Assembly: GCA_024684395.1 (NCBI GenBank) | Contig: JAIKWY010000044.1 | Coordinates: 1-64,000, forward strand | Length of the DNA stretch: 64,000 nt | Source: Oscillospiraceae bacterium | GTDB taxonomy: Bacteria > Bacillota > Clostridia > Oscillospirales > Ruminococcaceae | Direction of reading: 5' to 3' | Shown: piece after piece, positions 1 through 7,855 of the stretch | Layout of the letters: the number at the start of each line of letters is the position of its first letter | Position numbering within the stretch: position 1 is the stretch's first letter | The notes under the pieces: generated by a model | What the model saw: only the letters and a program-made list of their open reading frames with translations | Told to the model about the DNA's origin: nothing | Database searches by the model: none | Program-made: the position numbers and the translations under genes

Positions 1-86
1 TTGTATTGTTCAGTTTTCAAGATGCAGTTGCCATCGCTTGTCCGGGCTTCCATTCTCTGTCAGCCGTTCTCTGTGACAGCTTATTT
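1..86 (-). promoter_or_regulatory. Probable rRNA operon leader (boxA-like), running off the left edge
   Basis: Read on the minus strand, positions 4-24 give CTTGAAAACTGAACAATA, close to the CTTTGAAAACTGAACAA antitermination/leader sequence found shortly before 16S rRNA genes in Bacillus and Clostridia. It lies downstream of two strong tandem promoters. No rRNA body is visible, so the operon itself is inferred to lie left of base 1. Confidence 0.6.
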
Positions 87-115
87 ATTATACCACATTT
101 CAGATCGTTTGTCAA
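87..115 (-). promoter_or_regulatory. Sigma-A promoter P2 of the off-window (rrn?) transcript
   Basis: On the minus strand there is TTGACA (115-110), a 17-bp spacer and TATAAT (92-87), a perfect consensus. It fires leftward out of the window and is the downstream member of a tandem pair. Confidence 0.8.
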
Positions 116-190
116 GCCCTTTTCAAAACTTTTTTCAAAAACTTTTTCAAACTCTCTTTCGTGCGGCTGCTCTCGTGAAGCAGCTTTATT

Positions 191-219
191 ATTATAGCAC
201 AGAGTGTTGCGTTTGTCAA
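191..219 (-). promoter_or_regulatory. Sigma-A promoter P1 of the off-window (rrn?) transcript
   Basis: On the minus strand there is TTGACA (219-214), a 17-bp spacer and TATAAT (196-191). With the second consensus promoter about 100 bp downstream, this is the tandem layout usual for rRNA operons. Confidence 0.8.
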
Positions 220-225
220 GTAAAA

Positions 226-253
226 AATCCCTGTCGCAATCGGCAGGGATTTG
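226..253 (-). terminator. Terminator of the 309-residue lipoprotein gene
   Basis: A perfect stem AAATCCCTG / CAGGGATTT encloses a 10-nt loop, followed on the minus strand by T-rich sequence. It lies 17 bp past the stop codon and separates this gene from the strong leftward promoter. Confidence 0.75.
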
Positions 254-269
254 TGCAACTTGTTGCGTC

Positions 270-1199
270 TCATTCATAATAGCAAGCTTCCGCACCGGTG
301 CCATACATTTCCAGCATGATTCCAAGCGCTCTTGCCGCATAATATCTGTCGCCGCTTTTCACGATCATTGTCCGGTTCTCGCCATTTGCGCGGTTCGTTG
401 CAACCAGCCACACGCCGTCAATGTCTGTCACGCCATACCGTGCATACACATCTCTGAGCGCCGTGCCCTCTTCAGCCTCTCCGGCATACTGCGCAGTCAG
501 ATCCTTCTCCACATAATAAGAGAGCGACTCCATCCCGCCAGGCAGCACTTCCTCCGCCGAAGCAGCAAATTCCGTTGTGATCGCCGATCCGAAATCCGGA
601 TTCTGTGCCTTGAAGGCATCCGGCAGAATGCTGCTCCAATTAGACAGATCCTGTTCGTAATACGCCGCGATATACGACTTCACCGCATCATCCATCGAAT
701 AGCAGCCGTCTTCCTGCGCAGACGCATCCCCTTCGCTGATCGGATCCGCATAGCTCCCCGCATATTCATCAACTGCCGAGCTCAGACGCTGTCCCGCTTC
801 AGAGATCAGTCCATCCACAATATCCCTTCCGGCGCCGGAGGTCAGCTCATCCGCGCGGGACATCACGTCCTGCGCCTGGCTCATCACATCGCCGACATCC
901 TGCACAATCTGATCCGCCTGACTGAAATAATCGCCGAAACCACTCGGCAGATAGCGCTCTACTTCACGCAGCACCGCACGCACAGAAGGGGACTCCTCCT
1001 CTTCGACCGGCAGTCCACCATGCTCCAGATGATACTGGATATATTGCGGCGGGAGCTCATGGTCACGGCGCAGGATCTCCCGTTCCATCAGCAGAAGCGT
1101 CGTCTCGTCTGTCAGCGGCTCAGGTTCAGCACCGCAGCCTGTCAGCATCGTCATGCCCAGCACCGCCGTCAGAAGTGCCGCAAGTGTCTTCTTATTCAT
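270..1199 (-). CDS. Hypothetical lipoprotein, 309 aa
   Basis: The protein begins with a lipoprotein signal peptide: basic MNKK, a hydrophobic core, and the lipobox LTGC with Cys near residue 22. It is therefore probably lipid-anchored outside the membrane. The rest is acidic and soluble, with a helical middle (about 85-150) and a C-terminal half that reads like a small mixed alpha/beta domain. No enzyme motif was recognised. GGAGGAGGG stands just before the ATG. It is a single gene between two terminators. The function is unknown; lipoprotein status is well supported. Confidence 0.8.
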   Translation of the reverse strand: MNKKTLAALLTAVLGMTMLTGCGAEPEPLTDETTLLLMEREILRRDHELPPQYIQYHLEHGGLPVEEEESPSVRAVLREVERYLPSGFGDYFSQADQIVQDVGDVMSQAQDVMSRADELTSGAGRDIVDGLISEAGQRLSSAVDEYAGSYADPISEGDASAQEDGCYSMDDAVKSYIAAYYEQDLSNWSSILPDAFKAQNPDFGSAITTEFAASAEEVLPGGMESLSYYVEKDLTAQYAGEAEEGTALRDVYARYGVTDIDGVWLVATNRANGENRTMIVKSGDRYYAARALGIMLEMYGTGAEACYYE

Positions 1200-1237
1200 G
1201 AGATCCCTCCTCCGTATGATACATACTTATATATAAT

Positions 1238-1266
1238 AAAAAGTCCCGAAGTGTTGACTTCGGGAC
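1238..1266 (-). terminator. Terminator of the tRNA operon
   Basis: A 10-bp perfect stem GTCCCGAAGT / ACTTCGGGAC with a GTTG loop is followed on the minus strand by TTTTTATTATAT. It lies between tRNA-Gly and the lipoprotein gene. Confidence 0.85.
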
Positions 1267-1301
1267 TGTCAGCTATACCGGGAGTATTCCCCCGATACAT
1301 G

Positions 1302-1377
1302 TGGAGCGGATTACGAGGCTCGAACTCGCTACCTCCACCTTGGCAAGGTGGCGCTCTACCAGATGAGCTAAATCCGC
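1302..1377 (-). tRNA. tRNA-Gly(GCC)
   Basis: A 76-nt cloverleaf with acceptor stem GCGGATT / AATCCGC, anticodon loop CTTGCCAAG (anticodon GCC), a T-loop GTTCGAGCC, discriminator T (usual for tRNA-Gly) and an encoded CCA. It is last in a four-tRNA transcript. Confidence 0.95.
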
Positions 1378-1382
1378 ACTTT

Positions 1383-1458
1383 TGGTGCTTCCGATCGGAA
1401 TCGAACCAATGACACGGGGATTTTCAGTCCCCTGCTCTACCAACTGAGCTACGGAAGC
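1383..1458 (-). tRNA. tRNA-Phe(GAA)
   Basis: A 76-nt cloverleaf with acceptor stem GCTTCCG / CGGAAGC, anticodon loop CTGAAAA (anticodon GAA), standard D-arm and T-loop, discriminator A and encoded CCA. It lies 5 nt from tRNA-Gly. Confidence 0.95.
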
Positions 1459-1463
1459 ATTGA

Positions 1464-1537
1464 CGACCCGGATGAGACTCGAACTCACGACCTCCGCCGT
1501 GACAGGGCGGCGTTCTAACCAACTGAACTACCGGGCC
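1464..1537 (-). tRNA. tRNA-Asp(GTC), CCA not encoded
   Basis: A 74-nt cloverleaf with acceptor stem GGCCCGG / CCGGGTC (one G-U pair), anticodon loop CTGTCAC (anticodon GTC) and discriminator G. The DNA continues TCA rather than CCA, unlike the other three members, so the CCA end must be added by nucleotidyltransferase. Confidence 0.95.
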
Positions 1538-1543
1538 AAAAAA

Positions 1544-1619
1544 TGGTGGGAACAATAGGGCTCGAACCTATGACCCTCTGTTTGTAGGACAGATGCTCTC
1601 CCAGCTGAGCTATGCTCCC
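1544..1619 (-). tRNA. tRNA-Val(TAC)
   Basis: A 76-nt cloverleaf with acceptor stem GGGAGCA, anticodon loop CCTACAA (anticodon TAC), standard T-loop, discriminator A and encoded CCA. It is first in the tRNA transcript. Confidence 0.95.
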
Positions 1620-1676
1620 ATCACCATTTATTCAGTTCGCTCGGTGTTCTTTATCAGTTCCCCTTGCGACTTATTT

Positions 1677-1705
1677 AGTATACCACATCCGGGGCGGTTT
1701 GTCAA
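1677..1705 (-). promoter_or_regulatory. Promoter of the tRNA operon
   Basis: TTGACA (1705-1700), a 17-bp spacer and TATACT (1682-1677) on the minus strand, about 60 bp before tRNA-Val. Confidence 0.85.
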
Positions 1706-1784
1706 CACTTTTTTTCAAAAAATTCCTGTTTCGGCATATTGCACAGTACAAGGATGTGCAAGATCTTTCACATTGACATATCCG

Positions 1785-3821
1785 TCAATTCAGACCATTC
1801 TCCCCGTACTGTGCAAACAGGCGCACAATATCCGTATAAAGGGCGTGATGCTCGGGTTTTTGCAGCCCCGGATCGTCGGAAAGCAGCAGATCTGCCGCTT
1901 CCTGCACCTCGTGGAGCATTTTGGTGTCGGTGATGTCCGCCAGCTTCATCGGCGGCAGTCCGTGCTGCATACTTCCGAAGAAATCACCCGGTCCCCGGAG
2001 CGCCAGGTCTGCCTCGGCGACCTTGAAGCCGTCCGTTGTGCTGCTCAGCAGGCGCAGACGTTCACGGCTCTCCTCGCTGACATGCTCTGTCACAAGGATG
2101 CAGTAGCTCTGGTGCTCGCTTCTGCCGACACGTCCCCGGAGCTGGTGCAGCTGCGACAGCCCGAAGCGCTCGGCGTCCTCGATGAGCATGACCGTGGCAT
2201 TCGGCACATCCACGCCGACCTCGACCACGGTCGTGCAGATGAGCACATCCGTCTCGTGATCCCGGAATTTTCGCATGGCTTCGTCCTTTTCCTGCGGTGT
2301 CATCTGACCGTGCAGAATGTCCGTCCGCCAGCCGGAGAGCAGCGTTTTCCGCATCTGTTCGGCATAGGCGGTCACGGCTTTGAGGTCGGTCTCGCCCTCC
2401 TCGATGGCAGGGCAGACGATATATGCCTGCCGCCCCGCCTGCAATTCGCCCGTCAGGAAGTGCATGGCTCTCGGGCGGAGCTTTCCGGTGACGGCATAGG
2501 TCTCCACCGGGCGGCGTCCTGCGGGGAGGACGTCGAGCACGGAGACATCGAGGTCGCCGTACACGAGGAGTGCCAGCGTGCGGGGGATGGGGGTTGCGGA
2601 CATGACGAGTTTATGCGGCACACCGCCCTTTTCCGCCAGTGCGGCTCGCTGTGCCACGCCGAAGCGGTGCTGCTCGTCCGTGATGACGAGGGCTAATTTC
2701 TGATATTCCACCGCTTTCTGGAACACGGCATGTGTCCCGACGATGACCTGCATCGTGCCGTCGGCGATCTGCGCATAGAGCGCCTTTTTCTCCTTCTGTT
2801 TGAGGGAACCCGTCAGCAGGCATACACTGATGCCGAGGGGCGCTAAAAAGCTCTGCAATGTGCGGAAATGCTGCGCCGCCAGGATCTCCGTCGGCGCCAT
2901 CAGGACGCACTGACAGCCGTTCTGCACCGTGCAGTAGCAAGCCGCCGCTGCCACTGCCGTTTTGCCGGAGCCGACATCGCCCTGCAGCAGGCGGTTCATG
3001 GGCGAACCGCTGCACAGATCCTTCCGGATCTCCTCAATAGCACGCATCTGCGCCGTTGTGAGTGAGAAGGGGAGGCTGTCGAAGTACGGCTGCATGGATA
3101 TGCGCTCGTCCATCGGATAGTCTGTCGATTTCTGGGAACGCTCCCGCAGCAGCCGGAGCCCGAGCTGCAAGCGCAGCATCTCCTCAAAGGCAAGCCGATG
3201 CCGTGCAGACTCCGCCTCCTCCATCGTTTCGGGCGTGTGGATGCCGTGCATCGCCTTGGGCAGCGGTTCGAGCCCGTAGCGCTCCCGCAGCATCGGCGGC
3301 AGCGTCTCAAAGGGCTGCTCGTCCATCATCTGGAGCGCTTCCCGGATGTTCGTGCGCACCATCGCGCTCGTCAGACCCGTGGTCTGCGGATAGACGGCTT
3401 CGAGGGGGTTGTCCTCCTCCCGGTGTACCATCGGGGCATGGATCTCCCGCTGTGCGCCGCCGGTGATCTTGCCGTACATGGTGTAGGTCTTGCCCACCTG
3501 TAATGCCTGATAGCTGTAGACATTATTGAAGATGCGGATGCCGACCGGTGTACCCTCGTCATCGACCGCTTCGAGCGCAAAGATCTGCAAGCCGCCCCGT
3601 GCGTAGATCGGGCGCTTTTTCGCCGTGATCGTCACCCGGATGACCGCCGGCTGATCCGGCAGCGCATCCGCCACCGGCACAGGCTCCCGGTAGTCCCGGT
3701 AATCCCTCGGCAGATAGTACAGCAGCTCATAGGGCGTGGTGATGCCGACCTTGGCATAGACCTCCGCCCGCTTTGCACCAACGCCTTTGAGCTTCTGGAT
3801 GGATAGGAATAGTCTTGTCAT
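1785..3821 (-). CDS. recG: ATP-dependent DNA helicase RecG
   Basis: RecG is the monomeric superfamily 2 helicase that remodels stalled forks and Holliday junctions. The 678-aa length is normal. The N-terminal third carries the wedge/OB region. Walker A GDVGSGKT lies near residue 280, the DEQH box (ITDEQHRFG) near 385, the SATPIPRT motif follows, and the C-terminal helicase lobe has a QLRGRVGRS motif VI. GGAG precedes the ATG. It sits downstream of an LRR gene with a repeat of family P between. No promoter of its own was found. The identification is firm. Confidence 0.96.
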   Translation of the reverse strand: MTRLFLSIQKLKGVGAKRAEVYAKVGITTPYELLYYLPRDYRDYREPVPVADALPDQPAVIRVTITAKKRPIYARGGLQIFALEAVDDEGTPVGIRIFNNVYSYQALQVGKTYTMYGKITGGAQREIHAPMVHREEDNPLEAVYPQTTGLTSAMVRTNIREALQMMDEQPFETLPPMLRERYGLEPLPKAMHGIHTPETMEEAESARHRLAFEEMLRLQLGLRLLRERSQKSTDYPMDERISMQPYFDSLPFSLTTAQMRAIEEIRKDLCSGSPMNRLLQGDVGSGKTAVAAAACYCTVQNGCQCVLMAPTEILAAQHFRTLQSFLAPLGISVCLLTGSLKQKEKKALYAQIADGTMQVIVGTHAVFQKAVEYQKLALVITDEQHRFGVAQRAALAEKGGVPHKLVMSATPIPRTLALLVYGDLDVSVLDVLPAGRRPVETYAVTGKLRPRAMHFLTGELQAGRQAYIVCPAIEEGETDLKAVTAYAEQMRKTLLSGWRTDILHGQMTPQEKDEAMRKFRDHETDVLICTTVVEVGVDVPNATVMLIEDAERFGLSQLHQLRGRVGRSEHQSYCILVTEHVSEESRERLRLLSSTTDGFKVAEADLALRGPGDFFGSMQHGLPPMKLADITDTKMLHEVQEAADLLLSDDPGLQKPEHHALYTDIVRLFAQYGENGLN

Positions 3822-3835
3822 GTGTTGCTCCTTTT

Positions 3836-3923
3836 TGTTGGCTTACGCCAACTCAGGAGGGGGCTTCTCGCCCCCTCCTTACCTCCCCTCGGCAGGAGGC
3901 TGAGCCTCCTGCACCTGCATCTT
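3836..3923 (+). repeat. Palindromic intergenic repeat, family P, copy 1
   Basis: Three hairpins lie in a row: GGCTTACGCC; GGAGGGGGCT...CGCCCCCTCC; and GCAGGAGGCTGAGCCTCCTGC split around its centre. The element ends with a CACCTGCATCTT tail. The same design occurs at 16450, 31516 and 61129 with paired base changes in the stems. Here it lies between the LRR gene and recG. Confidence 0.8.
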
Positions 3924-3932
3924 TGGCTTTTT

Positions 3933-5576
3933 TCAGAGTTTGAACTGATCGGTAACATCCTTGAAGCCGAGGTTTTCGGCTTTATAGCGCATCAGCAGCG
4001 CATAGATCTCGTGCTGCTTCTGCTGCACGGCGATCTCAAGGCACTTGTCCACATTCCGCTTCGTGACGATGCCGTCGATGCCGAGCAGATAGGTGATCGT
4101 ATCCACGTCGCCCGCCGTGATGTACTGCTTCATCAGCGTGGCGGCCTGTTTTTTCAGATAGGCAAGCGCATCCGCATCGCCTGTCTCCCGGTACATGCCG
4201 ATGACGAACGGGAACTTGATGCCGTTGTCGAGCGTGACGGCAAAGTCCTTGCTGACGACCATCTGGAGCGCTACCCCGAGCAGATTATCGACCGCCCTGC
4301 GCCTCGATTTCACTTCCTGCCAGTTCTCGGCAAGGCAGTGTCCCGCCCAGTGGATGCGGCGCAGCCCCGGGCAGTTGATGAACGCCCACTTGTCGATCTC
4401 CGTCACCGCTGCCGGGATGCTGACCGCCGTCAGCTTCTTGCCGTTGAATGCGCCCCCGGCGATCTTGGTGATGCCGTCCGGGACGCTCACTTCGCCCGTG
4501 CAGTTCCGGGCGTCGATCAGAATGCCGTTCACGGTCACAAACGGACTCGTCTGGTATTGCGTCTGCATCCATGCCGTATTGTAGAAGGCAGCTCTCCCGA
4601 TCTCCGTCACGCCCGCCGGAATGTTCAGCCCGGAAAGTTTCTCGCAGTCGCCGAACGCCATCTCCCCGATGCTCGTCATGCTCTCCGGGAGCCTGATCTC
4701 TGTCAGCTTTCTGCAATTCTGGAAGGCGGACGCCCCGATCCGGGTCACGCCGTCCGGGATGTTTACCGCCGTCAGCGCCGCGCAGTCGTAGAAGGCTTCC
4801 TGCCCGATGACCGTCACGCCGTCCGGCAGCTTCACGGATGTCACGTCTCTGTTTCGTGAGAAGGCACCCTCTCCGACCGACCGCACACCGTCCGGGACGG
4901 TCACATCGCCGGTGCATTTCATTGCATCGTGCAGGATGCCGTTGAGGATGACAAGCGGATCCTGCGCCTGCAATGCTTCAAACCATGCCGTGCCGAAGAA
5001 CGCATTCCAGCCGATCTCGGTCAGGCTCTCCGGAACAGTCAGCTCCCGCAGCGCCTTGCAGCCGGAGAATGCGCTGTTCTCGATCGCCGTCAGACCCGCC
5101 GGGAGGTTCACCTCCGCCAGCTTGCTGTCGTTATAGAACGCCGCATGTCCGATGCGTTTCAGGCTTTCCGGGAAGCGGATGCTCGTCAGGGAGTCGTTGT
5201 TGCTGAACGTCTCGGAGCCGATCTCCGTCACGCCCTCCGGGATCGTCACGGCTTTCAGCGCTGTCATGCCGAATGCCCGCGGACCGATCTCCCGCAGACT
5301 GGCGGGAAGCGCGATCTCCTTCAGCTCGTAGCAGACCCCGAATGCCCCGTCCCCGATGGAGACGAGCGTCTCCGGGAGCCTGACATCCCGCAGATAATGG
5401 CACATCGCAAAGGCATCCTCCCCGATCTTCGTCACACCCTCCGGGATCACCACCGATTCCAGATGATACTCCTGAAACGCTGCTTTCCCGATCTCTGTCA
5501 CGCCCTCCGGGATGACGACAGCTCTGTCCGTTCCCGTGTATTTTTTCAGGACGCCGTTCTTGATCTCAAAGTCCAT
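3933..5576 (-). CDS. BspA-type leucine-rich-repeat protein, 547 aa
   Basis: About fifteen 23-residue repeats of the BspA/LRR_5 type (pattern VTIPEGVTEIGxxAFxxC) fill residues 1 to about 410. A helical, ankyrin-like tail follows (AGDVDTITYLLGIDG...HEIYALLMRY). Two ATGs are adjacent; the second (5576) is preferred because AAGGAGG ends only 3 nt before the first ATG but 6 nt before the second. There is no signal peptide, so the protein is probably cytoplasmic despite the surface-adhesin fame of the repeat. The repeat class is clear; the function is unknown. Confidence 0.85.
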   Translation of the reverse strand: MDFEIKNGVLKKYTGTDRAVVIPEGVTEIGKAAFQEYHLESVVIPEGVTKIGEDAFAMCHYLRDVRLPETLVSIGDGAFGVCYELKEIALPASLREIGPRAFGMTALKAVTIPEGVTEIGSETFSNNDSLTSIRFPESLKRIGHAAFYNDSKLAEVNLPAGLTAIENSAFSGCKALRELTVPESLTEIGWNAFFGTAWFEALQAQDPLVILNGILHDAMKCTGDVTVPDGVRSVGEGAFSRNRDVTSVKLPDGVTVIGQEAFYDCAALTAVNIPDGVTRIGASAFQNCRKLTEIRLPESMTSIGEMAFGDCEKLSGLNIPAGVTEIGRAAFYNTAWMQTQYQTSPFVTVNGILIDARNCTGEVSVPDGITKIAGGAFNGKKLTAVSIPAAVTEIDKWAFINCPGLRRIHWAGHCLAENWQEVKSRRRAVDNLLGVALQMVVSKDFAVTLDNGIKFPFVIGMYRETGDADALAYLKKQAATLMKQYITAGDVDTITYLLGIDGIVTKRNVDKCLEIAVQQKQHEIYALLMRYKAENLGFKDVTDQFKL

Positions 5577-5641
5577 CATGCACCTCCTTATAAAGAATGC
5601 CTCCGGCGCTCACGCCGAAGGCACCTGTTTTCGATCAAAAA

Positions 5642-7297
5642 TCACTCAACTGCGATCATGTAGTAGTATACCGGCTGTCCGCCGTCCACGCACATGACCT
5701 CGATGCGCTCGCCGTACTTGTTCCGCAGGCGCTCTGCCAGCTCCTCGGCGGTATCCTCCTGGACATCCTCACCAAAGGTGATGGTGATGAAACCGGTCTC
5801 GCCGTTGACCATCTTCTTGGTCAGCTTATATGCCGCATGGTTCAGCTCCTTGTCGGTGAACGCCAGCTTGCCGTTTTCGAGCGCCAGCACCTCGCCCTTC
5901 TTGATCGGATGACCGTCCAGCTCGGAATCCCGTGCCGCAAAGGTCACAAGACCCGTGGAGACCTTCTCGAAGGCTCTGGTCATGGCGATGCGGTTGCCCT
6001 CGGAGTCGAGGGAATCATCGAACGCCAGCATCGCAGAGATGCCCTGCGGGATGGTGCGTGTCTGGAGCACGAATACATTGCGGTCTGCAAGGCTCACAGC
6101 CTGCTCTGCCGCCATGATGATATTCTTGTTGTTCGGCAGGACAAAGACATTCTTTGCCGGGGTCGCATGGATGGCTTTCAGGATGTCATCCGTGGACGGG
6201 TTCATCGTCTGACCGCCACGCACGACACAATCGGCGCCCAGCTCCTTGAACATATCCTCCAGACCCTTGCCGGCGGCAACTGCCACGAAGCCGAACTGCT
6301 TCTCCGGCTCTGCACGGACATAGGTGTCATCCTGTGCCGCATTCTGTGCCTCACGCACTCTGCCGGCGTGCTGGATGCGCATGTTCTCCACCTTGGGCTT
6401 GGGCTCGTTGACGAACTGTCCGAACTCGAGCGCCTTCTGGAGTGCCATACCCGGATTGTCCGTATGGACATGCACCTTGATGATCTCGTCATCCTCGACC
6501 ACGACCACACAGTCGCCGATGGTCTCTAAATACGCACGGAGCTTGAACGCATCCGGGCAGTCCTTCTTCTTCTCAACGATAAATTCCGTACAATAGGTAT
6601 AAGTGATCTCCTCTTCGAGATCCTCTCTGCCGATGGCGATGGTCTCGGTGTGTTTCCTGACCGGTGCGGATTCCGTGGGGACCTCCGGCGCCTCGCCCTT
6701 GAAGACCTTGAGCATAGCGCCCCAGATCGTCACCAGACCCTTGCCGCCTGCGTCCACGACGCCTGCCTTTTTCAGGATCGGCAGCTGTTCCGGCGTTCTG
6801 GCAAGCGCCTCCTCGGCAGCCTTCACGAGTGCCTCGAACACCACGATCGGATCGGTGTGCTCACGGGCGGTCATCTGTGCCTGCTGGGCACCCATGCGGG
6901 CGACCGTCAGGATGGTGCCCTCGGTGGGCTTCATCACAGCCTTATATGCCGCCTGTACGCCGTTCTCCACGGCATTGGCGATATCTCTGCCCTCTGCGGT
7001 CTCCTGCCCTGCAAGACCCTTTGCAAAGCCACGGAACAGCAGCGAGAGGATGACACCGGAGTTGCCTCTTGCGCCCCGCAGCATGGCGGATGCAGCCTTT
7101 TCAGCCACCTCGGCGACCGTTGCACTGTCGGGCATCACGTTCAGTTCCCGTCTGGCAGCGCTCATGGTCATGGACATGTTCGTGCCGGTATCGCCGTCCG
7201 GGACGGGATAGACGTTCAGCTCGTCAATGGCTTTCTTCTGCTTCTCAATGGTAACGGCAGCGCTGCAGATCGCCGCCTTTAAAAGCTTACCGTTCAT
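5642..7297 (-). CDS. fakA: Fatty acid kinase catalytic subunit (FakA/YloV-like, DAK2 domain)
   Basis: At 551 aa it is typical for FakA, which phosphorylates fatty acids held by FakB (DegV-family) for phospholipid synthesis. The N-terminal DAK2/DhaL kinase domain has the nucleotide/Mg motif VPDGDTGTNMSMTM near residues 30-45 and RGARGNSG near 95. The C-terminal half has the DegV-like VRGGQTMNPSTDDIL region. AGGAGG lies 11 nt before the ATG. The Asp23-family gene is immediately upstream in the same operon, the usual yloU-yloV pairing. No fakB is in view. Confidence 0.9.
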   Translation of the reverse strand: MNGKLLKAAICSAAVTIEKQKKAIDELNVYPVPDGDTGTNMSMTMSAARRELNVMPDSATVAEVAEKAASAMLRGARGNSGVILSLLFRGFAKGLAGQETAEGRDIANAVENGVQAAYKAVMKPTEGTILTVARMGAQQAQMTAREHTDPIVVFEALVKAAEEALARTPEQLPILKKAGVVDAGGKGLVTIWGAMLKVFKGEAPEVPTESAPVRKHTETIAIGREDLEEEITYTYCTEFIVEKKKDCPDAFKLRAYLETIGDCVVVVEDDEIIKVHVHTDNPGMALQKALEFGQFVNEPKPKVENMRIQHAGRVREAQNAAQDDTYVRAEPEKQFGFVAVAAGKGLEDMFKELGADCVVRGGQTMNPSTDDILKAIHATPAKNVFVLPNNKNIIMAAEQAVSLADRNVFVLQTRTIPQGISAMLAFDDSLDSEGNRIAMTRAFEKVSTGLVTFAARDSELDGHPIKKGEVLALENGKLAFTDKELNHAAYKLTKKMVNGETGFITITFGEDVQEDTAEELAERLRNKYGERIEVMCVDGGQPVYYYMIAVE

Positions 7298-7317
7298 GTA
7301 TTACTGCTACCTCCTGC

Positions 7318-7653
7318 TTACGGCTCCACAACTTCGTCCACGAATACCCGCACACGGGATACCGGGATCCCGACAGCTTCCTGCACGGTAAATTCCACCT
7401 TGTGCATCAGCGCATGGATGACCGCCGGCATATTCACGCCGTACATCACCCGGACATGGAGCGAGATCTCAAGCTGATTGCCGTCCGCATGGATCTCCAC
7501 GGGGCTGAACCGCCCGGAGAACAGCTTATCTGTCAGTCTTGGTTCTGCAAAGCCTGCCACTCCGAAGCACTGCATCACAGTCTGCTTCGTGAGCTGACGC
7601 AGGTAGTTGTCCGAGATCATGATTTTTCCGATATGATCCTCTGTATATAACAT
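7318..7653 (-). CDS. Asp23/Gls24 family envelope-stress protein (YloU-like)
   Basis: The 111-aa protein has the Asp23 fold signature: GKIMISDNYLRQL at the N terminus, a central strand-rich part (VEIHADGNQLEISLHVRVMYG) and VEFTVQEAVGIPVSRVRVFVDEV at the C terminus. Members are small cytoplasmic or membrane-associated proteins linked to alkaline or envelope stress, often cotranscribed with fakA as here (20-nt gap). The ribosome site is AGGAAAGG. The family call is firm; the exact role is unknown. Confidence 0.88.
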   Translation of the reverse strand: MLYTEDHIGKIMISDNYLRQLTKQTVMQCFGVAGFAEPRLTDKLFSGRFSPVEIHADGNQLEISLHVRVMYGVNMPAVIHALMHKVEFTVQEAVGIPVSRVRVFVDEVVEP

Positions 7654-7740
7654 ATCTGCCGTCCTTTCCTGATGAGAAGTTTACTATCAGTCGTTAGTAT
7701 CGTGGAGCTGCATGTGGTTTCTCTATACACGCTCTTTTTT

Positions 7741-7769
7741 ATTATAACATACTCTTCTGAAAATTACAA
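7741..7769 (-). promoter_or_regulatory. Promoter of the Asp23-fakA operon
   Basis: TTGTAA (7769-7764), a 17-bp spacer and TATAAT (7746-7741) on the minus strand, about 90 bp before the Asp23 start. Confidence 0.7.
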
Positions 7770-7810
7770 GCCCTAATATGAAAAAAGACAGGATCCGCAA
7801 GCGCCGCTGA

Positions 7811-7846
7811 AAAAGCAAAGAGACAGAAGCCACAGCTCCTGTCTCT
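7811..7846 (-). terminator. Terminator of the hrcA-grpE-dnaK-dnaJ operon
   Basis: An 8-bp stem AGAGACAG / CTGTCTCT is followed on the minus strand by TTGCTTTTTC. It is 10 bp past the dnaJ stop. Confidence 0.75.
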
Positions 7847-7855
7847 GAATTGCTA

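Noticed and set aside
204-1412. 402-codon plus-strand open frame
   Set aside because: It runs antisense to the lipoprotein gene and into the tRNA genes, with His/Arg/Ile-rich low-complexity composition and no ribosome site.
3822-5663. Plus-strand frames opposite the LRR gene
   Set aside because: Arg/His-rich frames produced by the repeated DNA of the LRR gene on the other strand.
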